In this document: positions 33,676-36,406 of the stretch, piece after piece
Layout of the letters: the number at the start of each line of letters is the position of its first letter
How positions within the stretch are numbered: position 1 is the first letter of the stretch
Assembly: GCA_030654075.1 (NCBI GenBank)
Contig: JAURYB010000177.1
Coordinates: 1-36,406, forward strand
DNA: 36,406 nt
Direction: 5' to 3'
Source: Bacteroidales bacterium
GTDB taxonomy: Bacteria > Bacteroidota > Bacteroidia > Bacteroidales > UBA4417
Translations under genes and position numbers: made by a program
The notes under the pieces: generated by a model
What the model was told of the DNA's origin: nothing
What the model saw: only the letters and a program-made list of their open reading frames with translations
Database searches by the model: none

Positions 33676-34158
33676 ATGGCAAATATAAAAATAAGCGAGC
33701 AGAAGGTTCTACAAATAGAAGCCATCTGCAAAGAATTCAACAACGAAAAGGGTGAGCTGATCAATGTGTTGCACAAAACACAAAGCCTGGTAGGATATTT
33801 ACCGGCCGAAGTTCAGGAAATCATATCAAAAAACCTGAACTGTTCAGTGGCTCATGTATATGGAGTTGTTACCTTTTATTCGTTCTTCACCATGATACCG
33901 AAAGGGCAATTCCCAATCAGCATCTGTATGGGAACAGCCTGCTACGTTCGCGGAGCCGAAAAAGTACTCGACGAATTTAAACGGATACTCAATGTCCCTG
34001 TCGGCCAAACCACACCTGATGGTAAGTTTTCGCTCAGTTGCCTGCGCTGTGTAGGAGCTTGTGGACTTGCTCCGGTAGTAATGGTAGGCGAAAAGGTATA
34101 CGGGCGCGTATCACCCGATGGCGTTAAGGATATTATCAAAGAGTACAAACAAGCTTAA
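33676..34158 (+). CDS. hydC: NuoE-like [2Fe-2S] subunit (HydC/HndA), locus 2
   Basis: 160 residues. The N-terminal helical domain (QKVLQIEAICKEFNNEKGEL) is followed by a thioredoxin-like fold with C84-x4-C89 (CMGTAC) and C125-x3-C129 (CVGAC). It is last in locus 2, whereas in locus 1 the same subunit comes first, so the two operons were not made by a simple recent tandem duplication. Followed by a strong terminator. Confidence 0.93.
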   Translation: MANIKISEQKVLQIEAICKEFNNEKGELINVLHKTQSLVGYLPAEVQEIISKNLNCSVAHVYGVVTFYSFFTMIPKGQFPISICMGTACYVRGAEKVLDEFKRILNVPVGQTTPDGKFSLSCLRCVGACGLAPVVMVGEKVYGRVSPDGVKDIIKEYKQA

Positions 34159-34205
34159 TCGAAGCATTAAACCAGATTCTTTTAAACAGATTAATTGTCC
34201 GATAT

Positions 34206-34240
34206 AAAACTGCTTCTGTAAAAGGAAGCAGTTTTATTGT
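34206..34240 (+). terminator. intrinsic terminator of hydrogenase locus 2
   Basis: Perfect 11-bp stem, AAAACTGCTTC (34206-34216) with GAAGCAGTTTT (34225-34235), an 8-nt loop, then ATTGTTT. It lies 47 nt after the stop codon. Confidence 0.88.
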
Positions 34241-34314
34241 TTCTAAAAATGTATTGTATATTAAACAGCATATAGAATAATTTAACTTCAAAATCAGAAT
34301 TAACAATTTATAGC

Positions 34315-34322
34315 TATATTTG
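34315..34322 (+). promoter_or_regulatory. putative -7 box of the hybrid kinase gene
   Basis: TATATTTG matches TAnnTTTG, 27 nt before the ATG at 34350. No TTTG -33 partner was found. Confidence 0.5.
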
Positions 34323-34349
34323 CTTGATTTATAAACAATCTTTACCAAT

Positions 34350-36056
34350 ATGAATTTGGATTCGAATGATATTAACTCACTGCGGCAAGAGATAGAACAA
34401 CTCAAAACTGAGAACTTCAGGATTCAGACTAACCTCCTGAACCAGAAGGATTATGAGAAACTTGAACTGGAAGCAGAAGAGATTAAACAGCAGGCTGAAA
34501 AAGCCAACCGGATCAAGTCCGATTTTCTTTCGATGATGAGTCATGAGATACGCACTCCGATGAACGGAATTGTGGGTATGACCAGTTTACTCCTCGACAC
34601 CAAAATCACAGCTGAGCAGCACAATTACCTTGAAACATTAAGGATCAGTGCCGACAACCTGATGTCGATCATCAACGATATTCTTGATTTTTCGAAAATT
34701 GAAGCCGACAAACTGATACTTGATGAGAGTTCTTTTGAACTTCGCAAATGTATTGAAGAGGCGCTTGATATCTATGCAATGAAAGCAATCGAAAAAGGAA
34801 TCGATTTGCTTTATATGCTTCAACCTGAAGCCCCGCCATACCTGATTGGTGATATGAAAAGGATACGCCAGATACTTGGAAACCTGATTAATAATGCCAT
34901 TAAATTTACTGACGAAGGCGAAATTTTCATCTCTGTTGAAAAACAATCACAAACCAATGAGTATTGCGAACTCCTGTTCTCTGTTAAAGACAGTGGAATT
35001 GGAATTCAAAAAGAGAAGTTATCTTTAATTTTTGAAGCATTTACTCAAGGAGAAACTTTTGTATCCCGTCGTTATGGAGGTACAGGACTGGGGCTAGCCA
35101 TTGCGCGCCACCTGGTTGGATTAATGGGCGGTAAAATATGGGCAGAAAGCAAACCAGGTAAAGGAGCTACATTTTTCTTTACCGCAAAGCTGAGAATAGC
35201 TGATACGCCTACAACAAAACTTTATATCCGCGGCCAGATTCCTGAACTCAGAGGAAGCAAAGTACTTATAGTAGACAGCGATCCAACATCGAGACAAATA
35301 TTTACGGTACAGTTCGAGGCGTGGGGGATGAAAGCTTACACAGCTTCAAGCGCCAAAGAAGCCTTGCGGATCATAGAAACTGAAGATTCCTATTTCGATT
35401 TAGGAATTCTGGATATGCAGGCTTCAGGTCTGAATGGAGTGGAATTGGCTCAAACTATTCGAGAAATTCCGTTTAAAGGAGATATGCCATTTATACTGGT
35501 ATCATCTGTTGGAAAAGTCAATGATCTTCCAAAAGGATTATTCGACGCACAACTCTCGAAACCTGTTAAACTGACTGACCTGTTTGAGCTTGTTCTCAGC
35601 GTAATGTCGGAAAACCGGAACCGTAAGAAAAATATCGCGGATCACAGCGTTGATAAAAAACTTTCCGATAAACTTCCGTTGAGTATTTTGCTGGCTGAAG
35701 ATAATTTCACCAACCAGGAACTTGTGGTAACGCTGATGCGGAAAATGGGCTATACCATTGATGCTGTTGAGAACGGCCGGAAAGCGCTGGAAATTATGGA
35801 GCACAAATCCTTTGATATTATTCTGATGGATGTACAGATGCCTGTAATGAACGGACTTGAAGCTACTCAGGCAATTATTGAAAAATACCCCGAAGACGTC
35901 AGACCGTTTATCATTGCTATAACGGCCAATGCAATGCCAGGCGACAGGGAACGTTTTATTGAGGCCGGAATGGTTGATTACCTTTCAAAACCTATCCGAT
36001 TTAAGGATGTGCAGGATGTCTTGATCCGTTGGGGAAGGAAGAAACACGGCAACTAA
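34350..36056 (+). CDS. soluble hybrid histidine kinase with two receiver domains
   Basis: 568 residues, no signal peptide or membrane segment. Residues about 8-60 are a coiled coil. HisKA follows with H65 in [12 protein letters not shown]. The ATPase domain has [14 protein letters not shown] (N), DSGIGI (G1) and [10 protein letters not shown] (G2). The first receiver (from about 305) has VDSD, the phospho-Asp in [11 protein letters not shown], and the Lys in LSKPVK. The second (from about 445) has [16 protein letters not shown], and LSKPIR. There is no Hpt or DNA-binding output, so phosphate must pass to another protein. With no sensor domain, input may come by binding a partner; its place next to the hydrogenases makes them candidates. 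It has its own promoter box and terminator. Confidence 0.92.
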   Translation: MNLDSNDINSLRQEIEQLKTENFRIQTNLLNQKDYEKLELEAEEIKQQAEKANRIKSDFLSMMSHEIRTPMNGIVGMTSLLLDTKITAEQHNYLETLRISADNLMSIINDILDFSKIEADKLILDESSFELRKCIEEALDIYAMKAIEKGIDLLYMLQPEAPPYLIGDMKRIRQILGNLINNAIKFTDEGEIFISVEKQSQTNEYCELLFSVKDSGIGIQKEKLSLIFEAFTQGETFVSRRYGGTGLGLAIARHLVGLMGGKIWAESKPGKGATFFFTAKLRIADTPTTKLYIRGQIPELRGSKVLIVDSDPTSRQIFTVQFEAWGMKAYTASSAKEALRIIETEDSYFDLGILDMQASGLNGVELAQTIREIPFKGDMPFILVSSVGKVNDLPKGLFDAQLSKPVKLTDLFELVLSVMSENRNRKKNIADHSVDKKLSDKLPLSILLAEDNFTNQELVVTLMRKMGYTIDAVENGRKALEIMEHKSFDIILMDVQMPVMNGLEATQAIIEKYPEDVRPFIIAITANAMPGDRERFIEAGMVDYLSKPIRFKDVQDVLIRWGRKKHGN

Positions 36057-36077
36057 AATGTGGAACATTATAAATCT

Positions 36078-36104
36078 AAAAAACCGGTTCTGCCGGTTTT
36101 TTTT
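36078..36104 (+). terminator. intrinsic terminator of the hybrid kinase gene
   Basis: AAAAAACCGG (36078-36087) pairs with CCGGTTTTTT (36093-36102) around a 5-nt loop, with a run of eight T (36097-36104). Confidence 0.9.
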
Positions 36105-36287
36105 GTGAGTGTATTTTACCGCCTTTTGAAAAGGATAGTATATTCCTTCAAATTTTTTCGTAATTTTATAGCTCCAGAAGAGAGAGCAAACCCAATCAGA
36201 TTAAAAAATCCCTATTTTTTTTATAATTCTCATTTTAAAAAAACGCAAAAGCGCGTTTTAATTGGAATGGCTGTAGTTTAGAATAGC

Positions 36288-36319
36288 GTTGTAAATTAGA
36301 TTACTTTGTTCTATCTTTG
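36288..36319 (+). promoter_or_regulatory. promoter of the truncated gene at the window end
   Basis: GTTG (36288-36291) and TATCTTTG (36312-36319), 20 bp apart, fit the Bacteroidota TTTG / TAnnTTTG promoter. The ATG at 36335 is 15 nt further on. Confidence 0.6.
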
Positions 36320-36334
36320 TCAAAAAGCCTGGTT

Positions 36335-36406
36335 ATGGACTACCAACAAATTTTAGCAGCTATTCAAATATTGCCAGAGACAGAACAGAAGCAGTTAATT
36401 AGTGAA
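36335..36406 (+). CDS. start of an unidentified gene, cut by the window end
   Basis: 24 codons (MDYQQILAAIQILPETEQKQ...) remain open at the window edge. They follow a good promoter. The amphipathic helical start with 'ILPETEQKQLI' is like the beginning of small antitoxin-type or DUF2281-like proteins in which a helix 'LPxxxQxxLxxF' opens the chain, but this is too short to call. Confidence 0.5.
   Translation, partial: MDYQQILAAIQILPETEQKQLISE

Noticed and set aside
36060..36281. 73-codon open frame after the hybrid kinase
   Set aside because: Begins with a non-ATG codon, spans the kinase terminator and is of low-complexity AT-rich composition.

Overview
The window is moderately AT-rich bacterial DNA with the marks of an anaerobic, fermentative member of the Bacteroidota, probably Bacteroidales-like. 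The evidence is a large secreted protein with a type IX secretion (Por) sorting domain, BspA-type leucine-rich repeats, an OmpA protein with thrombospondin type-3 repeats, promoter elements of the TAnnTTTG type, few Shine-Dalgarno sequences, and two [FeFe]-hydrogenase operons. No rRNA, tRNA, CRISPR array or phage genes were seen.

Layout. From 1 to 8.8 kb, mostly minus-strand envelope genes: a T9SS-exported LRR/LamG protein, an MsbA-like ABC half-transporter, an OmpA/TSP3 protein and a lipoprotein serpin. From 8.8 to 9.84 kb there is a REP-associated tyrosine transposase (RayT) with about eleven REP-like hairpins around it; the end of its own reading frame runs into the REPs. Housekeeping genes follow: argS (minus), then a COG2403-type GTPase with pyrB and pyrI (plus), a secreted C1-type peptidase, an AlbA_2 protein, yaaA, a DgkA-type kinase, a GlcNAc-kinase-like protein, a lipoprotein msrB, a DUF456 membrane protein and truA.

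From 21.7 to 34.2 kb is the metabolic core. Locus 1 (hydC-hydB-hydA order) encodes a trimeric NAD-linked [FeFe]-hydrogenase whose HydB is a minimal NuoF lacking both terminal Fe-S extensions. Locus 2 (hndB-hydB-hydA-hydC order) encodes a second complex with a full-length HydB carrying an N-terminal [2Fe-2S] domain and a C-terminal 2[4Fe-4S] domain, like the electron-bifurcating/HndABCD type. Between them lies a tight six-gene cluster: DRTGG protein, RsbT-like ATPase, a degenerate hydrogenase-like Fe-S sensor (HydS-like), second DRTGG protein, PHP phosphoesterase, and a histidine-kinase-type ATPase without a phospho-acceptor domain. This looks like a redox or H2 sensing and signalling module that could balance the two hydrogenases. 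A soluble hybrid histidine kinase with two receiver domains follows locus 2. No hydE/F/G maturases are in the window.

The most unexpected non-coding signal is a set of intergenic arrays built of 7-base units in strict register (16.3, 16.4, 17.2, 18.5, 18.6, 19.6 and 29.5 kb). Each gap has its own unit sequence, and several are arranged as two reverse-complementary arms about 60-115 bp apart. They fill whole intergenic gaps and in two cases touch a start or stop codon.
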